Positions 8,076 to 17,211 of a stretch of DNA of 64,000 bases are shown here, in pieces (position 1 is the stretch's first letter; every line of letters begins with the position of its first letter). The stretch is from Paraburkholderia eburnea (lineage in GTDB: Bacteria; Pseudomonadota; Gammaproteobacteria; Burkholderiales; Burkholderiaceae), in the NCBI RefSeq assembly GCF_002917095.1, contig NZ_PQGA01000011.1, positions 118,465 to 182,464 of the forward strand, given 5' to 3'. Position numbers and translations under genes: made by a program. Under the pieces are notes generated by a model. That model saw only the letters and a list, made by a program, of their open reading frames with translations. It was not told the origin of the DNA and made no database searches.

Positions 8076-9767
8076 TCAGGGTTGCGGCTTTTCGACGACC
8101 ACGCGGCGCGTGTCGCGCGCAATGACCTGCATCGGCAAGCCTTGCGCCGCGAGTTCGTCATAGCGTTGCACGGGTATCAGCGCGAGCGCATAGCGCTCGT
8201 CCTTCCAGCGCTGCTCCCAGTCGGCGACGGTCGGCACCCATTTTTGCGGCTCCTCGCTGATGCCGAAGGCCAGTTCGTCGGTGACCTGCACCATCGTCAT
8301 CGAATGGCGCACGTAGAACGGCAAGGTGTGATCGAGCACGCCCACGGAATAGAACGGCGTATCGGCCGGCAGCTTCGCGATGGCCGCCCGCACGGCCGGC
8401 GCGAGCGGCGCGCCCGAGCTGAGGGTGCCGAATACGTCGTGACCCGTGCCCGCGACGCTCGCGAGCAGCAGCCAGGCGGTGCCCAGCGCGATAGCCGGCG
8501 CCTGCGCGCCCGTTTCCGGCGTACGTTTGGCGCGCGCGAGGCGCAGGCCCACCATGGTCGCGACGAAGGCGAGTGCGGCGGCGGCGAACACCCAGACCTG
8601 GAACTCGCGATAAAGCGCATTGGGGTTGCGCGCATCGCCCAGGCGCGTGAGCACGAAGGAGCCTGCCATCAGCGCGACGGCCAGCAGCGCGTAGCCGATC
8701 AGGTGACGCGTCCACTGTCTGCGCGTCATGAGCGGCAGATACAGGCCGATCACGAGCGCGAGCGGCGGGGCGATCGGCAGCACGTACGAAATCAGCTTCG
8801 AATGCGACGCGCTGAAGAACAGGAAGATGAAGGCGCTCCACACCAGCATCAGCGTGACGGGCGCGAACCCGTTGGGCTGGCGCGGCGTGCGCAGCGCGTG
8901 CCGCACGCTCTGGATGCTGACCGACAGCCACGGCAGAAAGCCCACCAGCATGACCGGCACGAAGTAGTAGAACGGGCCGGGACGGTTCTGCGCAGGCGTG
9001 AGGTAACGCTGGAACTGCTGGACGATGAAGAAGAAGTTGAAGAACTCGGGATTGCGCTGCTGCACGAGGATGAACCACGGCGACACGATCGCGAAAAACA
9101 CGATCAGGCCGCTCACGAGGTAGAGCCGCTTCCAGAGCGCCCAGTCGCGCGCGACCAGGGTGTAGAGCACCAGCACGGCGCCCGGCAGGATCAGGCCGAC
9201 CAGACCCTTGGAGAGCACGGCGAGCGCCATCGCGCCCCAGCAGACCCACATCCACAGGCGCGCGTCGCGCGTGGGCAGGTTCGGGCGCTGCGCCAGCAGC
9301 AGCGCGCAGAGCGTGAGTTCCATCCAGAACGACAGGCCCATGTCGAGCGTGTTGAAGTGGCCCATCAGGTTCCAGTACGGCGCGCAGGCGAGCACCAGCG
9401 CGGCGAAGAAACCCGTGGCGGCGTTGAACACGCGCGCCCCCGTAAAGCCGACCAGCAGCACGCCCGCAAAGCCCGTGAGGGCGGTGTAAAGGCGCGCCTG
9501 CCACTCGCCGATCCCGAACCACGCGAAGGTGAGCGCGTTCATCCAGGTTTGCAGCGGCGGCTTCTCGAAATATTTGTAGCCGTTATAGCGCGGCGTGATC
9601 CAGTCGCCGGACGCGAGCATCTCGCGCGCCATTTCGGCGTAGCGGCCTTCGTCGCTGGGCAGCAGATGGCGCCAGCCGAGCGGAAGGAACCAGATTACGG
9701 CGAGCGCCACGATCAGCAGCAGGATCGCGCCACGGCTGAGCGGCAGCCTCGAAGGCGTATCGTTCAT
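8076..9767 (-). CDS. arnT: Lipid A 4-amino-4-deoxy-L-arabinosyltransferase ArnT
   Basis: The product has 563 residues counted from ATG 9767 (MNDTPSRLPL) and belongs to the GT83/PMT-like family. It moves Ara4N from undecaprenyl phosphate to lipid A phosphates on the periplasmic face, lowering negative charge and cationic-peptide binding. After a first membrane segment comes LPSDEGRYAEMAREML, the periplasmic acidic motif typical of ArnT, then about ten further hydrophobic helices and a C-terminal soluble domain. An in-frame start 26 codons upstream is less likely because that extension lacks family character. This is the first gene of the leftward arn unit. Confidence 0.9.
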   Translation of the reverse strand: MNDTPSRLPLSRGAILLLIVALAVIWFLPLGWRHLLPSDEGRYAEMAREMLASGDWITPRYNGYKYFEKPPLQTWMNALTFAWFGIGEWQARLYTALTGFAGVLLVGFTGARVFNAATGFFAALVLACAPYWNLMGHFNTLDMGLSFWMELTLCALLLAQRPNLPTRDARLWMWVCWGAMALAVLSKGLVGLILPGAVLVLYTLVARDWALWKRLYLVSGLIVFFAIVSPWFILVQQRNPEFFNFFFIVQQFQRYLTPAQNRPGPFYYFVPVMLVGFLPWLSVSIQSVRHALRTPRQPNGFAPVTLMLVWSAFIFLFFSASHSKLISYVLPIAPPLALVIGLYLPLMTRRQWTRHLIGYALLAVALMAGSFVLTRLGDARNPNALYREFQVWVFAAAALAFVATMVGLRLARAKRTPETGAQAPAIALGTAWLLLASVAGTGHDVFGTLSSGAPLAPAVRAAIAKLPADTPFYSVGVLDHTLPFYVRHSMTMVQVTDELAFGISEEPQKWVPTVADWEQRWKDERYALALIPVQRYDELAAQGLPMQVIARDTRRVVVEKPQP

Positions 9768-9869
9768 GGATTGCAGCCTGTTCTTGTCAACGTTGCGGGC
9801 TTGCGGGCGGTGCCGCGCCCCGGGATGTTCCTGCCCTGGGCGCACGCGACGCCCGCGCGGCGCGCAAGT

Positions 9870-9909
9870 GTACTACGGCACGCCAGGCCAACCTGAAGGC
9901 GAGCTTAAG
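9870..9909 (-). promoter_or_regulatory. Candidate arn operon promoter with PmrA-box-like repeat
   Basis: Read on the minus strand, CTTAAG, five bases, then CTTCAG (9909-9893) resembles the tandem PmrA half-sites (YTTAAK-N5-YTTAAK) with one mismatch. The downstream half-site lies exactly 17 bp before TAGTAC (9875-9870), so it would occupy the -35 position, as in PmrA-activated promoters. The arnT ATG lies about 100 nt downstream. This is pattern recognition only. Confidence 0.4.
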
Positions 9910-9987
9910 CGCTGGCCAGGGCCGAAGCGCGGATCAGGCTTTCACGCGCTTTCCATGCGCGGCGAGCGCCGCCGGATCAGGTTCTAA

Positions 9988-10362
9988 TTACGCTTCGATC
10001 AACAGCGCGGCCGCCACGCGCCGGCCTTCGGCCATCAGGATGTTGTAAGTGCGGCAGGCCGCCTTGAAGTCCATCGCCTCGACGCCGATGCGCTTCGCGG
10101 CCAGCGCGGCCGTCAGGCGCGGGTGCGGAAAACGCAGGCGCGCGCCGCTGCCGAACACCACCACTTCGGGTTTGAGCGGCAGCAGCATGTCGAACAGTTC
10201 GGGGGTAAGAGCGTCGAACGCGTTGACCGGCCAGGGGATGACCGGTTCTTCGGGCAGCACGAGAATGCTGCCGTTGTGGCGTTCGAGGTTGATTTCGACG
10301 TAGTCGGCGCCGTAACCGGTGACGGTATTGAGAGCGGCGCTGGAGTCCTGGTGTAGTTTCAA
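9988..10362 (-). CDS. Mth938-like domain protein (DUF498 family)
   Basis: The 124-residue product belongs to the Mth938/NDUFAF3-like fold (GYGADYVEINLERHNGSILVLPEEPV, then PEVVVFGSGARLRFPHPRLTAAL). Bacterial members have no settled function. The start is probably TTG at 10362 (KLHQDSSAALNT), preceded by GGAA. The longer frame upstream (to 10515) is Arg-rich and not family-like. The gene is transcribed away from alaA, and about 220 bp separate it from the arn promoter region. Confidence 0.8.
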   Translation of the reverse strand: MKLHQDSSAALNTVTGYGADYVEINLERHNGSILVLPEEPVIPWPVNAFDALTPELFDMLLPLKPEVVVFGSGARLRFPHPRLTAALAAKRIGVEAMDFKAACRTYNILMAEGRRVAAALLIEA

Positions 10363-10805
10363 AACTTCAATTCCGGAAAGTCGCAGGCAGGGCGGTCGCG
10401 GTCGGCGGCGGCGCGAATGACGCCGCGCGTGGTGCGTCGGCTTTGCGCCCCATTTCCGTCGCGCCCGCGGCTGGCGGGCCGGCACGGCTTCTTGCGCATT
10501 GCGGAAGTCGGCCAAAATCCGCTAAATTATAGCTTTTTGGTGGCCGCGCCGACGCAGGTACTCATCTGGTGCATGCGCCGAGTGTCCCCCCGAGCGGCAG
10601 CTCCTGCAGCGTCCGCCTCACGCCATCCGCCCGGATCAACCCTTTCCCGGGCGAACGCAGTCACAAGCTGCAGGCCGGCTTCATCCGCGTTCGGGCATTT
10701 GTCGTCCCCGCCGCCCGCGCGCCGCAACCCGCAGCGCCGGCGCCACTCATCCATCCGATCAACCCCGTTTCAGCCCGTACCAGGCTTTTAATCCGACCGC
10801 CCGCC
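10363..10805. other. Divergent intergenic region with alaA promoter and long leader
   Basis: The only clear element is a rightward promoter, TTGCGG (10499-10504), an 18-bp spacer, then TAAATT (10523-10528). A transcript from it would carry a leader of about 270 nt before alaA. The leader contains an in-frame extension of alaA that shows no family similarity. I saw no riboswitch or terminator in it. Confidence 0.45.
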
Positions 10806-12044
10806 GTGAAACCGATCCTCAAATCCAACAAGTTGCAGAACGTCTGCTACGACATCCGCGGGCCGGTGCTCGAGCACGCCAAGCGCCTCGAAGAAGAAGG
10901 CCATCGCATCATCAAGCTGAACATCGGCAATCTCGCCCCGTTCGGCTTTGACGCACCCGACGAAGTCATCCAGGACATGATCCTGAACCTGCCGGGCTCC
11001 TCGGGCTATTCGGACTCGAAGGGCGTGTTCGCCGCGCGCAAGGCGATCATGCATTACGCGCAGCAAAAGGGCGTCAAAGGCGTCGAACTCGACGACATCT
11101 ACATCGGCAACGGCGCGTCCGAGCTGATCGTGATGGCGATGCAGGCGCTCCTGAACGACGGCGACGAAGTGCTGCTGCCCGCGCCCGACTATCCGCTCTG
11201 GACGGCGGCGGTGAGCCTCTCGGGCGGCACGCCCATCCACTACGTCTGCGACGAATCGAACGCGTGGATGCCCGACCTCGACGACATCCGCGCGAAGATC
11301 ACGCCGAACACGCGCGCGCTCGTGGTCATCAACCCGAACAACCCGACCGGCGCGCTGTACTCGGACGAACTGCTGCTCGGCCTGATCGACATCGCCCGCG
11401 AACACGGCCTGATCGTCTTCGCCGACGAGGTCTACGACAAGATCGTCTACGACGGCAAGACCCACACGGCGCTCGGCTCGCTTTCGGAAGACGTCATCAC
11501 CGTGACGTTCAACAGCCTGTCGAAGAGCTACCGCGCGTGCGGCTACCGCGCGGGCTGGATGTTCCTCTCGGGCATGACCGGCGAAAACCGCCGCCGCTCG
11601 AAGGATTACACCGAAGGCCTCGGCATTCTGGCGTCGATGCGCCTGTGCGCGAACGTGCCCGGCCAGTACGCCATCCAGACGGCGCTGGGCGGCTACCAGA
11701 GCATCAACGAACTGATCCAGCCGGGCGGGCGCCTGTATCGCCAGCGCGAACTGGCGTACAACCTGCTCACGGCGATTCCGGGCGTGACCTGCGTGAAGCC
11801 GGAAGCGGCGCTCTACATGTTCCCGCGCCTCGACCCGAAGCTCTATCCGATCCAGGACGACCAGCAGTTCATCCTGGATCTGCTGCTGCAGGAGCGCGTG
11901 CTGCTCGTGCAGGGCACGGGCTTCAACTGGAAGCAGCCGGATCACTTCCGCGTGGTGTTCCTGCCGAACGTCGACGACCTGACCGATTCGATCAACCGGA
12001 TCGCGCGCTTCCTCGACGGCTATCGCCAGCGCCACGGTACGTAA
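10806..12044 (+). CDS. alaA: Pyruvate-dependent alanine aminotransferase (AlaA/AlaC type)
   Basis: The 412-residue class I/II aminotransferase makes alanine from pyruvate and glutamate. It starts at GTG 10806 with MKPILKSNKLQNVCYDIRGP, the typical AlaA N-terminus. Key motifs are NPNNPTGALYSDE for cofactor and substrate binding and SLSKSYRACGYRAGW, whose first Lys is the PLP Schiff-base lysine. It lies directly upstream of hom and thrC in the same direction, with 88 bp before hom, so the three form an amino-acid synthesis unit. Confidence 0.9.
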   Translation: MKPILKSNKLQNVCYDIRGPVLEHAKRLEEEGHRIIKLNIGNLAPFGFDAPDEVIQDMILNLPGSSGYSDSKGVFAARKAIMHYAQQKGVKGVELDDIYIGNGASELIVMAMQALLNDGDEVLLPAPDYPLWTAAVSLSGGTPIHYVCDESNAWMPDLDDIRAKITPNTRALVVINPNNPTGALYSDELLLGLIDIAREHGLIVFADEVYDKIVYDGKTHTALGSLSEDVITVTFNSLSKSYRACGYRAGWMFLSGMTGENRRRSKDYTEGLGILASMRLCANVPGQYAIQTALGGYQSINELIQPGGRLYRQRELAYNLLTAIPGVTCVKPEAALYMFPRLDPKLYPIQDDQQFILDLLLQERVLLVQGTGFNWKQPDHFRVVFLPNVDDLTDSINRIARFLDGYRQRHGT

Positions 12045-12132
12045 GGCCCGGGTGCGCGTACTGCAACTCGCGCACCCCAACCCGCGTACCCAGACGAACT
12101 TCTTTCCACACTCTTAGACGAACACACGCTGC

Positions 12133-13464
12133 ATGGATCCGATCAAAGTAGGTCTCTTGGGCTTCGGCACGGTAGGCAGCGGCACCTTCACGGTACTGCG
12201 CCGCAACCAGGAAGAAATCAAACGTCGCGCGGGCCGCGGCATCGAGATCGCGCGCATCGCCGTGCGCAATCCGGCCAAGGCCACGGCGGCGCTCGGCACC
12301 GAGGCCGGCAGCGTCGATCTGACGACCGACTTCAACGCCGTGGTCGACGATCCGTCGATTTCGATCATTGCTGAAATGATCGGCGGCACGACGCTCGCGA
12401 AGGACCTCGTGCTGCGCGCGATCGGCAACGGCAAGCACGTCGTCACCGCGAACAAGGCGCTGCTGGCGGTCCACGGCACGGAGATCTTCCAGGCGGCGCG
12501 CGCCAAGGGCGTGATGGTCGCATTCGAGGCGGCGGTCGCGGGCGGCATTCCCATCATCAAGGCGCTGCGCGAAGGCCTCACGGCCAACCGCATCCAGTAC
12601 ATCGCCGGCATCATCAACGGCACGACCAACTACATCCTGTCGGAAATGCGCGAGCGCGGCCTCGACTTCGCGACCGCATTGAAGGGCGCGCAGGAACTGG
12701 GCTACGCCGAAGCCGACCCGACCTTCGACATCGAAGGCGTGGACGCCGCGCACAAGGCCACGATCATGAGCGCCATTGCCTTCGGCGTGCCGGTGCAATT
12801 CGACAAGGCTTATGTGGAAGGCATCAGCAAGCTCGACGCCATCGACATCAGGTACGCGGAAGAACTGGGCTACCGCATCAAGCTGCTGGGCATCGCGCGG
12901 CGCACGGAAAAGGGCATCGAGCTGCGCACGCACCCGACGCTGATCCCGGCCAAACGCCTGCTCGCCAACGTGGAAGGCGCGATGAACGCGGTCGTGGTGC
13001 ACGGCGACGCCGTGGGCACGACGCTCTACTACGGCAAGGGCGCGGGCGCGGAGCCGACGGCCTCGGCCGTGGTCGCCGACCTCGTGGACGTGACGCGCCT
13101 GCACACGGCCGATCCGGAACATCGCGTGCCGCATCTGGCGTTCCAGCCGGACAGCCTGTCGAACACGCCGATCCTGCCGATCGACGAAGTCACGAGCGGC
13201 TACTACCTGCGCCTGCGCGTGGCCGATCAGACCGGCGTGATGGCCGACATCACGCGCATCCTCGCGGACAGCGGCATCTCGATCGACGCGCTGCTGCAGA
13301 AGGAGTCGGAAGAAGTGGACGCGCAGGGGAAGGCGGAGACCGACATCATCCTGATCACGCACCGCACGGTCGAAAAGAACGTGAACGCGGCCATCGCGCA
13401 GATCGAGCAACTGGCGACGGTGAAGTCGTCGGTGACGAAGCTGCGCATGGAAGGACTGAACTAA
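12133..13464 (+). CDS. hom: Homoserine dehydrogenase
   Basis: The 443-residue product reduces aspartate semialdehyde to homoserine, the branch point to threonine and methionine. The N-terminal NAD(P)-binding motif is GLLGFGTVGSGTF. The catalytic domain contains FEAAVAGGIPIIKALREGL and GIINGTTNYIL, and LGYAEADPTFDIEGVDAAHKA carries the conserved substrate-binding and catalytic residues. A C-terminal ACT domain (from about residue 355, YYLRLRVADQTGVMADIT) is the usual site of threonine feedback. It is 22 bp upstream of thrC. Confidence 0.96.
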   Translation: MDPIKVGLLGFGTVGSGTFTVLRRNQEEIKRRAGRGIEIARIAVRNPAKATAALGTEAGSVDLTTDFNAVVDDPSISIIAEMIGGTTLAKDLVLRAIGNGKHVVTANKALLAVHGTEIFQAARAKGVMVAFEAAVAGGIPIIKALREGLTANRIQYIAGIINGTTNYILSEMRERGLDFATALKGAQELGYAEADPTFDIEGVDAAHKATIMSAIAFGVPVQFDKAYVEGISKLDAIDIRYAEELGYRIKLLGIARRTEKGIELRTHPTLIPAKRLLANVEGAMNAVVVHGDAVGTTLYYGKGAGAEPTASAVVADLVDVTRLHTADPEHRVPHLAFQPDSLSNTPILPIDEVTSGYYLRLRVADQTGVMADITRILADSGISIDALLQKESEEVDAQGKAETDIILITHRTVEKNVNAAIAQIEQLATVKSSVTKLRMEGLN

Positions 13465-13486
13465 GGCATAGGCAAGGCACAACGCA

Positions 13487-14938
13487 ATGAATTACGTATC
13501 CACGCGCGGCGCCGGCGCCGGCGAGCACCATTCGTTTTCGGACATTCTGCTGGGCGGCCTCGCGCGCGACGGCGGCCTCTATCTGCCCGCCGAATACCCG
13601 CAGATCGGCCAGGAAGAGCTTGCGCGCTGGCGCGGGCTGTCGTACGCGGATCTCGCGTTCGAAATCCTCTCGAAGTTCGCCGGCGACATTCCCGCCGATG
13701 ACCTGCGCGACATCACGCGCCGCACCTACACCGCCGCGACGTACTGCAACGTGCGTCACGGCGAGGACGCCAGCAAGATCACGCCGCTGACCACGCTCGG
13801 CGAGGAAAACGGCGCGAAGCTCTCGCTGCTCGAACTCTCCAACGGCCCGACGCTCGCGTTCAAGGACATGGCGATGCAGTTGCTCGGCAACCTGTTCGAG
13901 TACGCGCTCGCGAAGGCCGGCCAGCAGTTGAACATCCTGGGCGCGACTTCGGGCGACACGGGCAGCGCCGCCGAATACGCGATGCGCGGCAAGCAGGGCG
14001 TGCGCGTGTTCATGCTCTCGCCGCACAAGAAGATGAGCGCGTTCCAGACGGCGCAGATGTTCAGCCTGCAAGACCCGAACATCTTCAACCTGGCCGTGGA
14101 GGGCGTGTTCGACGACTGCCAGGACATCGTCAAGGCTGTCTCGAACGATCACGCGTACAAGGCGCAGCAGAAGATCGGCACGGTCAACTCGATCAACTGG
14201 GCGCGCGTCGTGGCCCAGGTCGTGTACTACTTCGCGGGCTACTTCGCGGCGACGAAGAGCAACGACGAACGTGTCTCGTTCACGGTCCCCTCGGGCAACT
14301 TCGGCAATGTGTGCGCGGGCCATATCGCGCGCATGATGGGCCTGCCGATCGAAAAGCTCGTGGTGGCCACCAACGAGAACGACGTGCTCGACGAGTTCTT
14401 CCGCACCGGCATCTACCGCGTGCGCGCCTCGGCGGAGACGTATCACACGACCAGCCCGAGCATGGACATCTCGAAGGCGTCGAACTTCGAGCGCTTTGTC
14501 TATGACCTGCTGGGCCGCGATCCGGCGCGCGTGACGCAGTTGTTCCGCGACGTGGAGGAAAAGGGCGGCTTCGATCTGGCGGCGAGCGGCGACTTTGTGC
14601 GCGTGCAGCAATTCGGCTTCGTCTCGGGCCGCAGCAGCCACGACGACCGTATCGCCACGATCCGCAACGTCTACACGCGCTACAAGACGATGATCGACAC
14701 CCATACCGCCGACGGCGTGAAGGTGGCGCGCGAGCATCTGCAGCCGGGCGTGCCGATGATCGTGCTGGAAACGGCGCAGCCGGTGAAGTTCGGCGAGACG
14801 ATTCGCGAGGCGTTGGAGCGCGAGCCGGAGCGGCCCGCTGCGTTCGAAGGCCTGGAGGCGCTGCCGCAGCGCTTCGAAGTGGTGCCGGCCGACGCCCAGC
14901 GAGTGAAGGACTACATTGCCGGCCATACGGGCCTGTAA
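13487..14938 (+). CDS. thrC: Threonine synthase
   Basis: The 483-residue PLP enzyme converts O-phosphohomoserine to threonine. It begins with MNYVSTRG, typical of the long threonine synthase class. The PLP-binding lysine lies in GPTLAFKDMAMQ, and GATSGDTGSAAEYAM with the later VPSGNFGNVCAGH forms the phosphate and cofactor pocket. It follows hom with a 22-bp gap and is surely co-transcribed. A palindromic repeat element follows about 15 bp after the stop. Confidence 0.96.
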   Translation: MNYVSTRGAGAGEHHSFSDILLGGLARDGGLYLPAEYPQIGQEELARWRGLSYADLAFEILSKFAGDIPADDLRDITRRTYTAATYCNVRHGEDASKITPLTTLGEENGAKLSLLELSNGPTLAFKDMAMQLLGNLFEYALAKAGQQLNILGATSGDTGSAAEYAMRGKQGVRVFMLSPHKKMSAFQTAQMFSLQDPNIFNLAVEGVFDDCQDIVKAVSNDHAYKAQQKIGTVNSINWARVVAQVVYYFAGYFAATKSNDERVSFTVPSGNFGNVCAGHIARMMGLPIEKLVVATNENDVLDEFFRTGIYRVRASAETYHTTSPSMDISKASNFERFVYDLLGRDPARVTQLFRDVEEKGGFDLAASGDFVRVQQFGFVSGRSSHDDRIATIRNVYTRYKTMIDTHTADGVKVAREHLQPGVPMIVLETAQPVKFGETIREALEREPERPAAFEGLEALPQRFEVVPADAQRVKDYIAGHTGL

Positions 14939-14952
14939 GCAGGCGCCATTTT

Positions 14953-15028
14953 CCCTCACCCCGGCCCTCTCCCCCAGGAGAGGGTGACCTTGCTCCCCTC
15001 TCCCGAGGGAGAGGGGCCGGGGGAGAGG
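14953..15028. repeat. REP-like nested palindromic element
   Basis: Two strong hairpins adjoin each other: CCCTCTCC/GGAGAGGG (14965-14972 and 14977-14984) and CCCCTCTCCC/GGGAGAGGGG (14995-15004 and 15007-15016). An outer pair CCCCGGCC (14959-14966) and GGCCGGGG (15015-15022) allows one larger fold. Elements of this CCCTCTCC...GGAGAGGG type are commonly dispersed between genes in proteobacterial genomes. It may also help end the thrC transcript. Confidence 0.75.
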
Positions 15029-15051
15029 CTGCGATGCCGCGTCCCCGCCGC

Positions 15052-15078
15052 TACAATAACGACAGACCATCACTGTCG
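15052..15078 (+). promoter_or_regulatory. Candidate moeA promoter -10 with inverted repeat at the start site
   Basis: TACAAT at 15052-15057 is followed within three bases by an inverted repeat with perfect 6-bp arms CGACAG and CTGTCG (15060-15065 and 15073-15078), covering the expected transcription start. It could be an operator or a 5' stem-loop. No good -35 was seen, because the REP-like element occupies that area. Confidence 0.4.
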
Positions 15079-15141
15079 ATGGCGCGCGCTTGAGTGCCTG
15101 ATGCACGCCTGCTGCCGCGCGCCTGGCCACCATCCCCACTC

Positions 15142-16410
15142 ATGTCCACGCCCAATATTCCTTCTGCCGCACCGGCTCCGCGCGTGCCGATGATTTCGAC
15201 CGCCGACGCGCTGGCGACCCTGCTGGCCGCGGCCACGCCGCTCGCCCGGACTGAAACGCTATCGACCTTCGACGCGCTCAACCGCGTGCTGGCGGCCGAA
15301 GTGGTTTCGCCGCTCGACGTGCCGCCCATGAACACGAGCGCGATGGACGGCTACGCCGTACGCGTGGCCGATCTCGCGGGCGGCGGGCGCCGTCTGCCGG
15401 TCTCGCAGCGCATTGCGGCCGGTCACGCGCCGCAGCCGCTCGCCGCCGGGACGGCCGCGCGCATTTTCACGGGCGCGTCGGTGCCCCCGGGCGCCGATGC
15501 CGTGGTCATGCAGGAACAGACCGAAAGCGCCGACGGCGAAGTGACGATTCTGCACAACCCGAAAGCGGGCGAGTGGATCACGGCGCAGGGCGCGGACATC
15601 AAGAAGGATTCGGTGATCCTGCCGGCCGGCACGCGTCTGTCGCCCGCGGCGCTGGGGCTGGCGGCCTCGGTCGGCTGTGCGGCGCTCACGGTCACGCGCC
15701 GCGTGAAAGTGGCGGTGTTTTTCACCGGCGACGAACTGACGATGCCGGGCGAGCCGCTCAAGCCGGGTGCGATCTACAACTCGAACCGCTTCACCCTGAC
15801 GGGGCTGCTGCGCAACCTCGGCTGCGAGGTGACGGACTACGGCATCGTGCCCGACCGGCTCGACGTCACGCGCGAGACGCTGCGTGCCGCAGCCGCCACG
15901 CATGACCTGATCCTGACTTCGGGCGGTGTCTCGGTGGGCGAGGAAGATCACGTCAAACCCGCCGTGGAAGCCGAAGGCCGTATCGACATGTGGCAGATCG
16001 CGATGAAGCCGGGCAAGCCGCTCGCTTTTGGCGCCGTGCGCCGGCCACAAGGTAGCGACCTGGACGGCGAGGCGTTTTTCATCGGCCTGCCGGGCAACCC
16101 GGTGTCGAGTTTCGTGACTTTCCTGCTGTTCGTACGGCCGTTCCTGCTGCGGCTGGCGGGCGTGGCGCAGGTCAGCCCGCGCGCGCTCTCGCTGCGCGCC
16201 GACTTCAGCCAGAACAAGGCCGACCGCCGCAACGAATTCCTGCGGGCGCGCGTGAATCCGGCGGGCGGTCTCGACCTGTTCTCGAACCAAAGTTCGGCGG
16301 TGCTGACTTCGACCGTCTGGGGCGACGGCATCATCGACAATCCGCCCAATCACGCGATCAGCGCGGGAGAGACCGTGCGTTTCATCCCGTTCACCGAATT
16401 GCTGTACTAA
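15142..16410 (+). CDS. moeA: Molybdopterin molybdenumtransferase MoeA
   Basis: The 422-residue product inserts molybdate into adenylylated molybdopterin. The N-terminal part holds PLDVPPMNTSAMDGYAV and FTGASVPPGADAVVMQE. The MoeA/MogA fold domain includes TGDELTMPGEPLKPGAIYNSN and TSGGVSVGEEDH, with GLPGNPVSSFVTF near the C-terminus. The ATG at 15142 (MSTPNIPS) is preferred over an in-frame start 16 codons upstream with no family character. It heads the moeA-moaD-moaE group. Confidence 0.94.
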   Translation: MSTPNIPSAAPAPRVPMISTADALATLLAAATPLARTETLSTFDALNRVLAAEVVSPLDVPPMNTSAMDGYAVRVADLAGGGRRLPVSQRIAAGHAPQPLAAGTAARIFTGASVPPGADAVVMQEQTESADGEVTILHNPKAGEWITAQGADIKKDSVILPAGTRLSPAALGLAASVGCAALTVTRRVKVAVFFTGDELTMPGEPLKPGAIYNSNRFTLTGLLRNLGCEVTDYGIVPDRLDVTRETLRAAAATHDLILTSGGVSVGEEDHVKPAVEAEGRIDMWQIAMKPGKPLAFGAVRRPQGSDLDGEAFFIGLPGNPVSSFVTFLLFVRPFLLRLAGVAQVSPRALSLRADFSQNKADRRNEFLRARVNPAGGLDLFSNQSSAVLTSTVWGDGIIDNPPNHAISAGETVRFIPFTELLY

Positions 16411-16431
16411 AGCCTCCCCAGGTCTCGATCC

Positions 16432-16689
16432 ATGAAGATTCAACTGAAGTTTTTTGCGAGCGTGCGCGAAGCGCTGGGCGTCGCCGATGAAACCGCCGTG
16501 CTGCCCGACGGCATCGCCACGGTGGGCGACGTGCGCGGCTGGCTGCGCGCGCGCGGCGGCGTCTGGGCCGAAACGCTGGCCGAAGGCCGCGCGCTGCGCA
16601 TGGCCTGCAACCATGTCATGACCGAACCCACCACGCGCATCACCGACGGCTGCGAAGTGGCGTTCTTCCCGCCGGTGACGGGCGGCTGA
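16432..16689 (+). CDS. moaD: Molybdopterin synthase sulfur carrier subunit MoaD
   Basis: The 85-residue ubiquitin-like protein ends in VTGG. Its terminal Gly is adenylylated and thiocarboxylated by MoeB, and it then delivers sulfur to precursor Z in complex with MoaE. Start (MKIQLKFFASVRE) and length fit the family. It lies between moeA (21 bp) and moaE (24 bp). Confidence 0.95.
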   Translation: MKIQLKFFASVREALGVADETAVLPDGIATVGDVRGWLRARGGVWAETLAEGRALRMACNHVMTEPTTRITDGCEVAFFPPVTGG

Positions 16690-16713
16690 GCCGGCACAAG
16701 GAGGAATTCGACC

Positions 16714-17193
16714 ATGCCTGTACGCGTGCAGACCGAAGATTTCGACTTGAGCACCGAAGTCGCGCAGTTACGTGCGCACAATCCATCGATCGGCGCGGTG
16801 GCGTGCTTTGTCGGTACCGTGCGCGATCTCAACGACGGCAGCAGCGTCGCGGGCATGGAACTCGAGCACTATCCGGGTATGACCGAGAAAGCGCTCGAAG
16901 CGATCGTGACGCAGGCGCAGCAACGCTGGCCGGGCATCGAGGTGCTGATCGTGCATCGGGTGGGCAAGCTCGCGCCGCTCGACCAGATCGTGCTGGTGGC
17001 GACCACCTCGAAGCATCGCGGCGATGCGTTTGCATCGTGCGAGTTCGTGATGGACTACCTCAAGACCGAAGCGCCGTTCTGGAAGAAGGAAGCGACCGAA
17101 CACGGCGCGCGCTGGGTCGATGCGCGCACGAGCGACGATGCGGCGCTGGCTCGCTGGGGTGTGAAATCGGGCAATGCGGCTGATGAGGCTTGA
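16714..17193 (+). CDS. moaE: Molybdopterin synthase catalytic subunit MoaE
   Basis: The 159-residue product forms the heterotetrameric molybdopterin synthase with MoaD. Recognisable segments are GAVACFVGTVRD, MELEHYPGMTEKAL, VLIVHRVGKLAPLDQIVLVA and the active-site region CEFVMDYLKTEAPFWKKE, with the catalytic lysines. A strong AGGAGG-like site precedes the ATG. It is the last gene of the molybdopterin group; the AT-richer region that follows belongs to the hipBA module. Confidence 0.95.
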   Translation: MPVRVQTEDFDLSTEVAQLRAHNPSIGAVACFVGTVRDLNDGSSVAGMELEHYPGMTEKALEAIVTQAQQRWPGIEVLIVHRVGKLAPLDQIVLVATTSKHRGDAFASCEFVMDYLKTEAPFWKKEATEHGARWVDARTSDDAALARWGVKSGNAADEA

Positions 17194-17211
17194 GCGTCGT
17201 CTGTTCTTTGG

